Of a stretch of 64,000 nucleotides of DNA, positions 36,262 through 44,819 are shown piece after piece. The stretch lies in assembly GCF_003020585.1 (NCBI RefSeq), contig NZ_PXUE01000001.1, positions 1,364,001 through 1,428,000 on the forward strand, written 5' to 3'. Each line of letters begins with the position of its first letter. The stretch's first letter is position 1. The position numbers and the translations under genes are program-made. This DNA comes from Chryseobacterium aurantiacum. GTDB taxonomy: Bacteria; Bacteroidota; Bacteroidia; Flavobacteriales; Weeksellaceae. The notes under the pieces are model-generated. The model saw only the letters and a program-made list of their open reading frames with translations. It had not been told where the DNA came from and did not search any database.

Positions 36262-39120
36262 ATGAATACAGAACAGTTTGTGAGCCGTCACATTTCTCTT
36301 AATGAAGCCGATAAACAGGCGATGTTGGAAAAACTTGGCGTTTCTAGTATTGAAGAGTTAATTTCTCAGACCATCCCTTCTTCTATCCGTTTAGAAAAAG
36401 ATCTAGAGATCTCAGAACCGCTTTCGGAATACGAAATGCTGAACCATTCTAAAGAGTTGGCATCAAAAAATACTGATTATACAAGTTATATCGGTTTCGG
36501 ATACCATAATACACTTTTACCATCAGCTATTCAGAGAAATATCTTTGAAAATCCTAGCTGGTATACTGCATATACTCCTTATCAGGCAGAAATTGCACAA
36601 GGAAGACTGGAAGCGCTTCTTAATTTCCAAACTGTAGTATGTGATCTTACAGGTTTCGGACTGGCAAACGCCTCTCTATTGGATGAGTCAACTGCTGCTG
36701 CTGAAGCAATGCATATGTTCTTCAACAACAGAACTAAAGATCAGAAAAAAGCAGATGCTAATAAATTCTTTATCTCGGACCTTGTATTGCCTCAAACAAT
36801 CTCTGTTTTGAATACTAAGGCTGAAGGACTTGGAATTGAAGTTGTAGTAGGAGATCATAAGACTCATGCATTTGATGCATCTTACTATGGAGTGCTGTTA
36901 CAATATCCAGGGAAAAACGGTATTGTTCTTGACTATACTGAAAACATTGTAGAATATAAGAAACTTGATCTTCAGGTAGCTGTTGCTTGTGATCCGATGG
37001 CTTTGGTGAAATTAAAGTCACCGGCTGAAATGGGTGCTGACTGTGCGGTGGGAACTTCACAGAGATTTGGTATTCCATTAGGTTACGGAGGTCCTCACGC
37101 AGCATTCTTTGCTTGTAGAGAAGACTATAAAAGAGATATTCCTGGAAGAATCATTGGAGTTTCTCAGGATATGTACGGAAAGCGTGCATTAAGAATGGCT
37201 CTACAGACAAGAGAGCAGCACATTAAGAGAGAGAGAGCAACATCTAACATTTGTACCGCTCAGGTTCTATTGGCTGTAATGGCTGGTATGTATGCTGTTT
37301 ACCATGGTCCAAAAGGATTAAACTATATTGCGGATCAGATTCACTTTAAAGCAAATGCATTAAAGAATGGTCTTAAAGCATTAGGATATCAGACTGTAGA
37401 AGAGCCTATCTTCGATACAGTGAAAATTGTAATGGCTGAGGATGAAAAAGCAAGATTGGTAAGATTGATGCTTGACCACAGACTTAACCTTAACTATTTT
37501 ACAGAAGGAGTTGTAAGTATTGCGATCAATGAAAGTACAACATTGGAGAAATTAAACTATCTAATGGCTTCTTTCGCTCAGTTTAAAGACAAGCAGACTT
37601 TCAAATTAGAAATAAAAGAAGGATACAGTATTCCGGAAGAAAACCTTAGAAAGGATGAAATTCTTACAGAAGAAGTATTCAACAAATACCATACGGAAAC
37701 AGAATTGATGCGTTATATCAAGCGTCTTGAGAGAAAAGATTTGTCATTGACACACTCTATGATTTCTCTTGGATCTTGTACAATGAAGCTTAACGCAGCA
37801 ACTGAAATGTTACCGCTTTCATGGGCAGATTGGGGTAGTGTACACCCGTTTGTACCGGTAGATCAGGCTGGTGGTTATCAGCAAATGATTGCAGAACTTG
37901 AAAAAGACCTAGCTGAAATTACTGGTTTCGCAGGAACTTCATTACAACCTAACTCCGGAGCTCAGGGAGAATATGCAGGATTAATGGTAATCAGAGAATA
38001 CCATATCTCAAGAGGAGATCACCACAGAAATGTAGTATTGATTCCTCAGTCTGCACACGGAACTAACCCGGCTTCTGCTGCAATGGCAGGGATGAAGATC
38101 GTTGTTGTTAAAAACCTTGAAAACGGGGAAATCGACTTTGAGGATCTTAAAGCTAAAACAGAACAACATTCAGCTAATTTATCAGCTGTAATGATTACAT
38201 ATCCATCTACTTACGGATTTTTTGATGCTAACATCAAGGAAATTACCAACCTAATCCACGAACATGGTGGACAGGTATACATGGATGGCGCCAACATGAA
38301 TGCCCAAGTTGGATTTACTAGTCCTGGAAATATTGGAGCAGACGTTTGTCACCTTAACCTTCACAAGACTTTTGCAATCCCTCACGGAGGTGGAGGTCCT
38401 GGAGTAGGTCCAATTTGTGTAGCGAAGCACCTGGTACCATTCTTGCCTTCCAATGCAAACATCAGAATCGGAACTAAAGAAGCTATTGAAGGTATTTCTG
38501 CAGCACCTTACGGGTCAGGATTGATCCTTAACATTTCTTATGCTTACATTAAAATGTTAGGTACAGACGGTCTGAAAAAAGCTACAGGACATGCTATCAT
38601 GAATGCAAACTACCTAAAAGAAATTTTAGCTGAGCATTTCCCAATCTTATATTCAAACGAGAATGGAAGAGTAGCTCACGAATGTATCGTAGATTTCCGT
38701 CAATTCAAGTCTTTAGGAATTGAAGTGGCTGATGTAGCGAAGAGATTGATGGATTATGGTTTCCATGCTCCTACAGTTTCTTTCCCTGTTGCTGGAACAT
38801 TGATGATTGAGCCTACAGAATCTGAAAGCAAATCTGAAATTGATCGTTTTGCTGAAGCTTTAATTGCCATCAAACATGAAATTGATGAGATTGCAAACGG
38901 ACAGGCTGATCCGGCAAACAACGTATTGAAAAATGCTCCTCACACAGAACAATTGGTTATCTCTGATTCTTGGGATAAACCATACAGCAGAGAAAAGGCA
39001 GCTTATCCGCTACAATGGGTAAGAGACCACAAATTCTTCGCTTCTGTATCAAGAGTAGATGAAGCTTACGGAGACAGAAACTTAGTATGTACTTGTGAGC
39101 CTATTGAAGCTTATATGTAA
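36262..39120 (+). CDS. gcvP: Glycine dehydrogenase (aminomethyl-transferring), P-protein
   Basis: A 952-residue glycine cleavage system P-protein. It decarboxylates glycine with PLP and passes the aminomethyl group to the H-protein lipoyl arm. The full-length single-chain form is present, joining the two halves found separately in some bacteria. The PLP lysine is Lys702 in HLNLHKTFAIPHGGGGPGVG. Other signatures are FVSRHISLNEADK at the start, YTSYIGFGYHNT, and SAAPYGSGLIL. It ends DRNLVCTCEPIEAYM. Monocistronic here; gcvT and gcvH are not in the window. Confidence 0.97.
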   Translation: MNTEQFVSRHISLNEADKQAMLEKLGVSSIEELISQTIPSSIRLEKDLEISEPLSEYEMLNHSKELASKNTDYTSYIGFGYHNTLLPSAIQRNIFENPSWYTAYTPYQAEIAQGRLEALLNFQTVVCDLTGFGLANASLLDESTAAAEAMHMFFNNRTKDQKKADANKFFISDLVLPQTISVLNTKAEGLGIEVVVGDHKTHAFDASYYGVLLQYPGKNGIVLDYTENIVEYKKLDLQVAVACDPMALVKLKSPAEMGADCAVGTSQRFGIPLGYGGPHAAFFACREDYKRDIPGRIIGVSQDMYGKRALRMALQTREQHIKRERATSNICTAQVLLAVMAGMYAVYHGPKGLNYIADQIHFKANALKNGLKALGYQTVEEPIFDTVKIVMAEDEKARLVRLMLDHRLNLNYFTEGVVSIAINESTTLEKLNYLMASFAQFKDKQTFKLEIKEGYSIPEENLRKDEILTEEVFNKYHTETELMRYIKRLERKDLSLTHSMISLGSCTMKLNAATEMLPLSWADWGSVHPFVPVDQAGGYQQMIAELEKDLAEITGFAGTSLQPNSGAQGEYAGLMVIREYHISRGDHHRNVVLIPQSAHGTNPASAAMAGMKIVVVKNLENGEIDFEDLKAKTEQHSANLSAVMITYPSTYGFFDANIKEITNLIHEHGGQVYMDGANMNAQVGFTSPGNIGADVCHLNLHKTFAIPHGGGGPGVGPICVAKHLVPFLPSNANIRIGTKEAIEGISAAPYGSGLILNISYAYIKMLGTDGLKKATGHAIMNANYLKEILAEHFPILYSNENGRVAHECIVDFRQFKSLGIEVADVAKRLMDYGFHAPTVSFPVAGTLMIEPTESESKSEIDRFAEALIAIKHEIDEIANGQADPANNVLKNAPHTEQLVISDSWDKPYSREKAAYPLQWVRDHKFFASVSRVDEAYGDRNLVCTCEPIEAYM

Positions 39121-39142
39121 TTAGAGTTTTTCTAACATAAAT

Positions 39143-39175
39143 AAAGCTCCTCTCAGAATTCTGGGAGGAGCTTTT
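39143..39175 (+). terminator. Terminator after gcvP
   Basis: Stem AAAGCTCCTC (39143-39152) / GAGGAGCTTT (39165-39174), extended inward by further pairs. Confidence 0.88.
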
Positions 39176-39254
39176 GTATTGTAATTAACTATATTAAAAG
39201 TAATAATTTGTAAGTATTATATATTTCAGTATTTCAAAAAGATGATAGCGGAAA

Positions 39255-39767
39255 TTAGTCCCATTTTGCACTAAAGGCAACTATCACAAAATAAATAACG
39301 AGCATGATAATATTGGTAAAAAGATTGATCAAGAAGAATGGTTTTAATAACTTCCACCCACTCTGTTTTGTTTTCAATGAAAGCCAATAAAATGGAAATT
39401 CAATGATTAAGGTTGCTCCAAAGCTGCATAGAAATCCGGTAAAGAAACCACCGAGTTCATATTCTCCTACTCTTGATTTCATACCCCAAAAATCCTGATA
39501 ACCATTGAGTAAAGAAAAATAAGGTGCAATGAAGTAATATCCTGCAAACATAGAAATGTAGTTGGCTGCAATGATCAGCCATTTTCTGTTTTGAAGATTA
39601 AATTTTTCTACAAGAAGCTTACTTTCAAATGTTCCGATTATAAAATTGATCCAGATCAAATGCAAAAAACTAAACCAAATCATAGGAGAACCTGCATTAG
39701 CTAAAAGGAAATTTGGAATCAATAAAAGGAATACTAAGAGGTAATTTTGATTATTAGTTTTGATCAT
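39255..39767 (-). CDS. Hypothetical membrane protein, four or five helices
   Basis: A 170-residue protein with hydrophobic segments at about 8-26, 28-50, 63-80, 104-124 and 143-165. Motifs WFSFLHLIWINFIIGTFES and GYYFIAPYFSLLN are visible, but I recognise no family. It may have a signal-like first helix. The gene lies alone between gcvP (convergent) and a terminator-like hairpin at 39899. Confidence 0.75.
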   Translation of the reverse strand: MIKTNNQNYLLVFLLLIPNFLLANAGSPMIWFSFLHLIWINFIIGTFESKLLVEKFNLQNRKWLIIAANYISMFAGYYFIAPYFSLLNGYQDFWGMKSRVGEYELGGFFTGFLCSFGATLIIEFPFYWLSLKTKQSGWKLLKPFFLINLFTNIIMLVIYFVIVAFSAKWD

Positions 39768-39898
39768 CTAATTAAATGGATTTAGATCGCATAAAACTTC
39801 AGTTGTTGGATGTTTCAGCTTCATGTCACTTGTAAAAGTAGTGAATAGTATTGATATAAATCCCAAGTTTGGATAGTTAATGGTTCTTGCAATATATA

Positions 39899-39930
39899 AT
39901 AAATCCCTTTCAGTAATGAGAGGGATTTAT
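39899..39930 (-). terminator. Hairpin, likely terminator of the 83-residue gene
   Basis: Stem ATAAATCCCT (39899-39908) / AGGGATTTAT (39921-39930). It ends the minus-strand gene at 39973; the T tract is weak. Confidence 0.55.
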
Positions 39931-39940
39931 GTTTTTGTAG

Positions 39941-39968
39941 GTCATTGCGGGCAAAGTGAAGCCGCTTC
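39941..39968. repeat. Fragment of a GTCATTGCG-type intergenic repeat
   Basis: GTCATTGCGGGCAAAGTGAAGC starts at 39942. Similar short words (cattgcgag..aa..gaagcaat) recur as intergenic repeats in Bacteroidota, from memory. It lies at the 3-prime end of the 83-residue gene. Confidence 0.35.
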
Positions 39969-39972
39969 CTAC

Positions 39973-40224
39973 TTATTCTTTGGTTTCTTTCCAATAATTA
40001 TTTGCAGCAGCAATGGTTGCAAATTCGGTGGCAACGGTTTGTCCTATAGCAATCAACATAGATGCATCTTCCGCATATACTGGGCGTAGCTTTTCACGAA
40101 TTGCAGCATCAGGTTGTGTTACTTTGATAATCAATCGTGCCATTTTTACGGCTAGTTGTCGTCCTTCTTCAGGTGTTTTTGTCAGTAAAGAATTGTTTGG
40201 GACTAATTGAATTGGTTCACTCAT
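39973..40224 (-). CDS. Hypothetical 83-residue protein
   Basis: A small, soluble, Ala-rich helical protein: EPIQLVPNNSLLTKTPEEGR, then LAVKMARLIIKVTQPDAAIREK. It has no signal, Cys cluster or known motif that I recognise. The ATG at 40224 is preferred over an upstream ATG at 40272. The following Crp/Fnr gene (40303-40941) is upstream on the same strand, so a common transcript is possible. Confidence 0.65.
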   Translation of the reverse strand: MSEPIQLVPNNSLLTKTPEEGRQLAVKMARLIIKVTQPDAAIREKLRPVYAEDASMLIAIGQTVATEFATIAAANNYWKETKE

Positions 40225-40302
40225 CGTGTTGTTGTTTTTAAGATTAATGTTTCTGATTAAATTATACCACAAATATAGAAGACATCATTCTCAGTATGAG
40301 TA

Positions 40303-40941
40303 TCAAAAGTCACTGATCAATAATTTTATTTTTCTATTATTTTGTATCAATTTTTTATCCAGTTCAATCTTTTTCATCAATCTTGATATTACTTCCCTTG
40401 TAGTGGCCAGGTCATCAGCAATGCTTTGATGGGATATTGCAAGTTCAGATGTTCCGGAAATCTTTGCCTTTGTTTTTAAATAATCCCAAAGCCTGTCTTC
40501 AAGCTTGTAGCAAATAATCTGTTTGGTAGTATGGAGCAGATCATTGTAATGTTTTTGAAATTCAGCGATAATTAAATTATTAAAGGATGGATAGCGGATA
40601 AGCCATTCCTTTGCTTTATCAATGGGGATAAGCAAAATGGTTGATTTATCCTCAGGAATAGCTGAAAAATCAATAGGATTTTGATTAAAAAGATGTACAA
40701 AACTAAAAATACAGGAAGAACCGGGCTGAATAAAATACAATAAAAACTGTGTCCCGTCTTCTTCACTGTATGCTTTTACATTCCCCTCCAAAACAATCGG
40801 TAAATAGCGAATCAACTGCCCTTGTTTTACGATGAACTCATTGGTTGAGAATATTTTTATTATTCCGAATTTTTCAATTTCAGTTATAAGTTCTTTTCCA
40901 AAATCAGGCAGACATTTTTCAAGAATATTTGTATTGGTCAT
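40303..40941 (-). CDS. Crp/Fnr-family transcriptional regulator
   Basis: A 212-residue regulator with an N-terminal cyclic-nucleotide-binding-like domain (about 25-130, KQGQLIRYLPIVLEGNVKAYSEEDG) and a C-terminal winged helix (about 150-205, LAISHQSIADDLATTREVISRLMKK). It belongs to a different subgroup from those at 16597 and 22380, which have a shorter HTH. No Fnr-type Cys cluster. The 83-residue gene downstream may be its target. Confidence 0.9.
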   Translation of the reverse strand: MTNTNILEKCLPDFGKELITEIEKFGIIKIFSTNEFIVKQGQLIRYLPIVLEGNVKAYSEEDGTQFLLYFIQPGSSCIFSFVHLFNQNPIDFSAIPEDKSTILLIPIDKAKEWLIRYPSFNNLIIAEFQKHYNDLLHTTKQIICYKLEDRLWDYLKTKAKISGTSELAISHQSIADDLATTREVISRLMKKIELDKKLIQNNRKIKLLISDF

Positions 40942-41125
40942 AAATCAGAATGCCTTTATAATAAGGGAAGCATTTCATCTCAAAATTAAATCATATTCTA
41001 TTAAAAATAAAAATCTTTAACAAAATAATTCTCAACGAGTATGGATTAATTCATTATAAAGTGTAACCAATGGCTTTTTTCCAAACCCTGGTTCTATAAA
41101 GACAAATCCTTTTGTATAAAAAGAA

Positions 41126-41154
41126 AATCACCTCCCAAAAACTGGAAAGTGATT
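41126..41154 (-). terminator. Terminator of the 57-residue lipoprotein-like gene
   Basis: Stem AATCACCTCCC (41126-41136) / GGAAAGTGATT (41144-41154) with G-T pairs. On the minus strand it is followed by T-rich sequence. Confidence 0.8.
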
Positions 41155-41175
41155 CTTTTGTTATATTTTATTTTG

Positions 41176-41349
41176 CTATCTTCTCTTATAGCTGTAAGCA
41201 ACCAGAATTGCTACACCCATAATGAGTACTGTAATCATTGAAATAGTTTCAATTGAAATTCCACTTTTCATCTGTGTGTTTTCTTTTTCACATGAAAAAA
41301 AGAATAATACTGTCATCAATAGACAGCCCGAGAGTAATTTTTTAATCAT
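41176..41349 (-). CDS. Small lipoprotein-like membrane protein, 57 residues
   Basis: A 57-codon ORF: a signal peptide MIKKLLSGCLLMTVLFFFSC whose Cys20 could be a lipobox Cys (FFFSC), then EKENTQMKSGISIETI, a second hydrophobic stretch MITVLIMGVAILVAYS and a basic YKRR end. It could be lipid-anchored and also membrane spanning. A dedicated terminator at 41126 supports that it is expressed. No family recognised. Confidence 0.65.
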   Translation of the reverse strand: MIKKLLSGCLLMTVLFFFSCEKENTQMKSGISIETISMITVLIMGVAILVAYSYKRR

Positions 41350-41424
41350 AAATGCATTTGTTTGGTTATTAAACTTTTATGATCAAAAAGTATACCGAAT
41401 TTGTAGACTAAGTTTAAGCCTGTT

Positions 41425-41865
41425 TTAAGCCCTTTTATTCAGGTTTTTGGAGACTTTGTCAATCACAGATTGATGTTGAAAGTAGTTGACAAAGGTGATA
41501 AGAATAAAAAACAAGGTCGGAATGACAAGCTCTATCATCAAATGACCGACTAGGAAGTGTAAAATTAAGAAAAGAATGACAGCATATATCAAATTAAACA
41601 GGATAGGATAAAGAGACTCTATTTTGTAAGTCAAAATATTTGTATCCTCATTATAGATAAAATATTCCTTACCCGGAGATAGGACAAGTGGGGATCTGTT
41701 TGAAAAGTCCAGTTTCACGAGACTGTCTTTTCCTGTTATGATGTTGCCGTCAATGTTTATATGATCTACCTCTCTTTCCATAAAAGAATTCTGTACAGCA
41801 TCAGTAACATCTTTTAATGTTTTTCTTTCCTTTATTTCTCTTTCAAATGTATAGTAGAATGGCAT
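41425..41865 (-). CDS. Hypothetical membrane protein, last gene of the AAA/YggS operon
   Basis: A 146-residue protein. The first 70 residues look soluble (FEREIKERKTLKDVTDAVQNSFMEREVDHI). Two hydrophobic segments follow at about 87-108 and 113-133 (LIYAVILFLILHFLVGHL and LVIPTLFFILITFVNYF). It starts 9 bp after the YggS-family gene stop, so co-transcription is likely. No known domain recognised. Confidence 0.75.
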   Translation of the reverse strand: MPFYYTFEREIKERKTLKDVTDAVQNSFMEREVDHINIDGNIITGKDSLVKLDFSNRSPLVLSPGKEYFIYNEDTNILTYKIESLYPILFNLIYAVILFLILHFLVGHLMIELVIPTLFFILITFVNYFQHQSVIDKVSKNLNKRA

Positions 41866-41874
41866 CGTGATTTT

Positions 41875-42630
41875 TTACGGTAAAATTCCTTTGTCTTTAG
41901 TTGTTCCCTCATCCCAATAATAGCTGTCCGGATAGATTCTTGGTCCAAAAACAGCCGTTCCCACACGTACAATTGTTGCTCCTTCCTCAATGGCAGTTTC
42001 CAAATCTCCGCTCATCCCCATAGAAAGCTCATCCATTTCAATATTAGGAATATTTTCTTGGATGATTTTTAGCTGTAGGTTTTTTAGGATCTTAAAACAT
42101 AATCTCACCTTTTCTGTTTCAGCACTGAAAAGCCCGATGGTCATTAATCCTTTTATTTTTAAAGTAGAAAATTCAGAAACTTTTTTAATCAGTTCAATGG
42201 CTTTATCAGGATCTACCCCAAATTTGCTTTGCTCATTGGAGGTATTGACCTGAATAAGAACTTCCAGTGTCTTGTTTTCAGTCACTAGTTTTTGATGAAG
42301 CTTTTCTGCCAATTCCAGACGATCAAGAGACTGAATACAAGATACCTCATATCTTAAAATATCCTTAATTTTATTGGTCTGAAGATGCCCGATAAAGTGA
42401 TTTTCATGAGGGGTTACTCTTAAATCTTCATACTTTTCTTTCAGCTCCTGAACTTTATTCTCAGCAATCAGGGTTTGTCCGTTTTCCAAAGCTATTTTAA
42501 TACGTTCTGCGGAAACAGTTTTGGTGGCCAGTAATAATTTTACCTCATGAGAATTTCTGCCTGCTTTCTCACATGCTCTTTTTATCCGGTTATTGATGAT
42601 TTCGAGGTTATGGAGAATGTCTTCTTTCAT
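41875..42630 (-). CDS. yggS: YggS/PLPBP-family pyridoxal-phosphate homeostasis protein
   Basis: A 251-residue PLP-binding protein of the YggS/PROSC/Alr-N-like fold. The PLP lysine is Lys37 in LLLATKTVS, and the phosphate-binding part is GMSGDLETAIEEGATIVRVGTAVFG. The family controls cellular PLP and amino-acid pools and lacks catalytic activity. Its 5-prime end overlaps the AAA ATPase by 4 bp (42627-42630), and it is followed by a membrane protein gene, so a three-gene operon is likely. Confidence 0.93.
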   Translation of the reverse strand: MKEDILHNLEIINNRIKRACEKAGRNSHEVKLLLATKTVSAERIKIALENGQTLIAENKVQELKEKYEDLRVTPHENHFIGHLQTNKIKDILRYEVSCIQSLDRLELAEKLHQKLVTENKTLEVLIQVNTSNEQSKFGVDPDKAIELIKKVSEFSTLKIKGLMTIGLFSAETEKVRLCFKILKNLQLKIIQENIPNIEMDELSMGMSGDLETAIEEGATIVRVGTAVFGPRIYPDSYYWDEGTTKDKGILP

Positions 42631-43346
42631 GACTTAAGGGTTTCTTTGGCTTCCAGTTTTTTTATTAAGGCTGCTTTTACGGAGGTCAAAGCATGGTCCT
42701 TAGCCTCTGCAAAAGAAACGGAGTATTTTCTTTCGATATTCCTCATCTCTTCAGGAAACTGACCAAGCAGTTTATCATAGAAGGTATTTAAAAAATCCTC
42801 GGAGGGCATTTCGTAATTAATCTTCAGCTGAAAACGTCTTAATAAAGCTGTATCAATGATCTCAGGATGATTGGTCGCACAAAGAAGAAGAGCATCTTCG
42901 GGGTAATAATCAATCAGTTGGATTAAAGTGTTCACCAGTCTTCTCATTTCGCCCACATCCTTATCATCACTGCCTCTTGCTTTTCCAATTTGATCCAGTT
43001 CATCCAGAAAAAGAACAGATCTTTCTCTTGCTGCTTTATCAAATATCATCTTAATATTCTGGGAGGTTTCGCCAATACGGGATGAAACAATATTGCTCAA
43101 ATTTAAAATGATGATATTTTTCCCCAGAGCATTGGCAATAGCCTTTGCGGTCATTGTTTTTCCACATCCTGAACTTCCCTGAAGCAAGATCTTGTTATTC
43201 ACCGGAAGGCCGTATTCCAGCAGTTCCTTGCTGTAGGTATTTTCCTTGATAAGCTGTACAAGGTGATCCCTGTTATGCTTATCAAGAAATACTTCATTAA
43301 GGTTTACTTGTTCTTTGTCTTGAATAATGAGATTGTAAAGATTCAT
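42627..43346 (-). CDS. AAA+ ATPase
   Basis: A 239-residue single AAA module. Walker A is GSSGCGKT (57-64), Walker B is VLFLDE (111-116), and sensor/arginine motifs appear as ATNHPE and LLRRF. It lacks extra domains such as a protease or Zn finger, so it resembles small ATPases of the AAA/CDC48-like group that remodel proteins. Overlaps yggS by 4 bp, which suggests translational coupling. Partner unknown. Confidence 0.88.
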   Translation of the reverse strand: MNLYNLIIQDKEQVNLNEVFLDKHNRDHLVQLIKENTYSKELLEYGLPVNNKILLQGSSGCGKTMTAKAIANALGKNIIILNLSNIVSSRIGETSQNIKMIFDKAARERSVLFLDELDQIGKARGSDDKDVGEMRRLVNTLIQLIDYYPEDALLLCATNHPEIIDTALLRRFQLKINYEMPSEDFLNTFYDKLLGQFPEEMRNIERKYSVSFAEAKDHALTSVKAALIKKLEAKETLKS

Positions 43347-43487
43347 GATGGCGATTAAATAATTCTTGGATTAACAAAGATAAAGCTTTATTGAATGCGA
43401 TCTAAAATCCTGATTGATAATAAATACCTGGGCCAGCGAGAAAATAGAGGAGGAGAGACGGCTACGGGGTGGTATTTGTAAATAAAA

Positions 43488-43517
43488 AGTAAAGCCAGAC
43501 AGATGTCCGGCTTTACT
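43488..43517 (-). terminator. Terminator of the minus-strand small ORF unit
   Basis: Stem AGTAAAGCC (43488-43496) / GGCTTTACT (43509-43517) with an inner GACA/TGTC. On the minus strand it is followed by TTTTTATTT. Confidence 0.8.
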
Positions 43518-43574
43518 CATTTGGATATTAAAATTTGTTATGAAACTAAGATCTTTTTGCTATGTTTTTGGGCC

Positions 43575-43614
43575 CTTTTACCTCAATGGTAAAAGAGCGA
43601 TCTGATTTCTCAGA
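43575..43614. other. Paired hairpins with tRNA D-arm-like sequence
   Basis: CTTTTACC (43575-43582) pairs with GGTAAAAG (43588-43595), then TCTGA (43601-43605) pairs with TCAGA (43610-43614). It lies between the 26-codon ORF and its terminator. The sequence TACCTCAATGGTAAAAGAGCG resembles a tRNA D arm, but no 3-prime half or acceptor partner follows. Confidence 0.4.
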
Positions 43615-43673
43615 GTAAAAACATAAAACAATATAATTAGTATAGTTTTGCTATAGGCTTTTTGTTTTAATAA

Positions 43674-43754
43674 TTAGTTTCTTTCTCTTCTTACTGTCAT
43701 GAAATATGATGAGAATACTACTAAACATGTTGCGATACCGATATAAGTTATCAT
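43674..43754 (-). CDS. Very small membrane protein, 26 residues
   Basis: A 26-codon ORF, MITYIGIATCLVVFSSYF followed by MTVRRERN. It is one predicted transmembrane helix with a positively charged C-terminus, the layout of small membrane microproteins. Downstream on the same strand there are two hairpins and a strong terminator, so this stretch is probably transcribed. No family match is possible at this length. Confidence 0.5.
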   Translation of the reverse strand: MITYIGIATCLVVFSSYFMTVRRERN

Positions 43755-44140
43755 TTTGTATTATTTTTAATTATTTGACTTTATTTTATCAATCTTTCAA
43801 TTGCAATATTACAGCTTTCAAATCACGTGCCAAAGTAAAATACTATGATGTATGTCAGTGTGTTAGGGGTGTTTTAATTAATTTTACGTTGGTTTTTTGT
43901 TTACAATGTGTTAATGTATTATTGTGAATTTATTAATATATTTATTGTTCTGCCTTTAAAAAAATATAAAAGTGTTAACGGTTTGCAGACTTCTATATTA
44001 GACTTGATAAAACAAATAATAAATAATGCGATGCATAATATCACTGTAAAATGTTTTAATGGGATGTGAAATTTTATCGAGAAATAGATTTCTGTGTTAA
44101 CGAAATTTATTTTATTGGTGATTTTTTACGTTGATCCTTT

Positions 44141-44178
44141 TGACAGTTGTCAGATTCCATGACAGATTTTGACCTGTC
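44141..44178. promoter_or_regulatory. Overlapping GACAG palindromes in a long intergenic region
   Basis: TGACAGTTGTCA (44141-44152) is a near-perfect dyad (TGACA-GT-TGTCA) and GACAG...CTGTC (44161-44178) follows. The gap 43755-44450 (about 700 bp) has no convincing gene; the sites lie about 275 bp before the SMR gene. They may be regulator sites; the bound protein is unknown. Confidence 0.35.
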
Positions 44179-44450
44179 TATTTGTGCCAAAATCGGAAAA
44201 AAAGTGACTTTTCTCTCCGGTATTAATCTGGAAACCTTGATAGATTATATGATATAATACTAACCTTTTTAAGGCTAACGTCTTGGCTAATATGTTTTTG
44301 TGTGGTTTTTGAGTGGCGTGTAGTCTCACACTAGAGCCTTGAGTAGGGTGCAAATGCAAAAATATCAATTAGCTTTTCACAGATTCTTTATTGATGGAAA
44401 GGAGAAAAAGGAAGTAGGTTTTAGTACTTTTGCATAAAAGAATACATCAT

Positions 44451-44786
44451 ATGGGACGCAGTTATATTTTTCTTGCTTTAGCTATTATATGTGAAATTAT
44501 TGCCACTACCTTTTTGAAAAAGTCGGAAGAATTTTCTAAACTGTGGCCATCTGTTGTTACCGTAGTAGGGTATGCCTGTGCTTTTTATTGCCTGAGTTTA
44601 ACCCTTCGTCAGATTCCTGTAGGGATTACCTATGCTATTTGGTCAGGAGTAGGGATTGTATTTATAACAATGATCGGGATTATAGCATTCAAGCAGGTTC
44701 CGGATTTACCGGCCATTATTGGCATTGCTCTTATCGTTATTGGTGTAGTGGTTATTAATGTATTTTCAAAAATGGGAACACATTAA
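44451..44786 (+). CDS. Small multidrug resistance (SMR/EmrE-like) efflux protein
   Basis: A 111-residue four-helix SMR transporter with hydrophobic segments at about 4-22, 32-50, 59-80 and 86-104. The essential acidic residue is Glu15 in AIICEIIATTFLK, equivalent to EmrE E14, and YAIWSGVGIV carries the conserved Trp. SMR proteins work as antiparallel dimers and export cationic drugs or guanidinium using protons. There is only one SMR gene here, so a homodimer is likely. TACTTTTG (44425-44432) is a -7 box. Confidence 0.92.
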   Translation: MGRSYIFLALAIICEIIATTFLKKSEEFSKLWPSVVTVVGYACAFYCLSLTLRQIPVGITYAIWSGVGIVFITMIGIIAFKQVPDLPAIIGIALIVIGVVVINVFSKMGTH

Positions 44787-44819
44787 TGGAAGCATACACT
44801 GAGGGATATTATCCACCAG

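Noticed and set aside
40281..40302. CTCAGTATGAG dyad after the Crp/Fnr gene at 40303
   Set aside because: The arms are only 4 bp and could be chance in this sequence.
43571..43620. Possible tRNA
   Set aside because: Only a D-arm-like sequence is present; the anticodon loop is 4 nt, and there is no T arm or acceptor partner.
44150..44368. 72-residue minus-strand ORF
   Set aside because: Composition is odd, no signal or motif, it overlaps the GACAG palindromes and lies in likely non-coding DNA.
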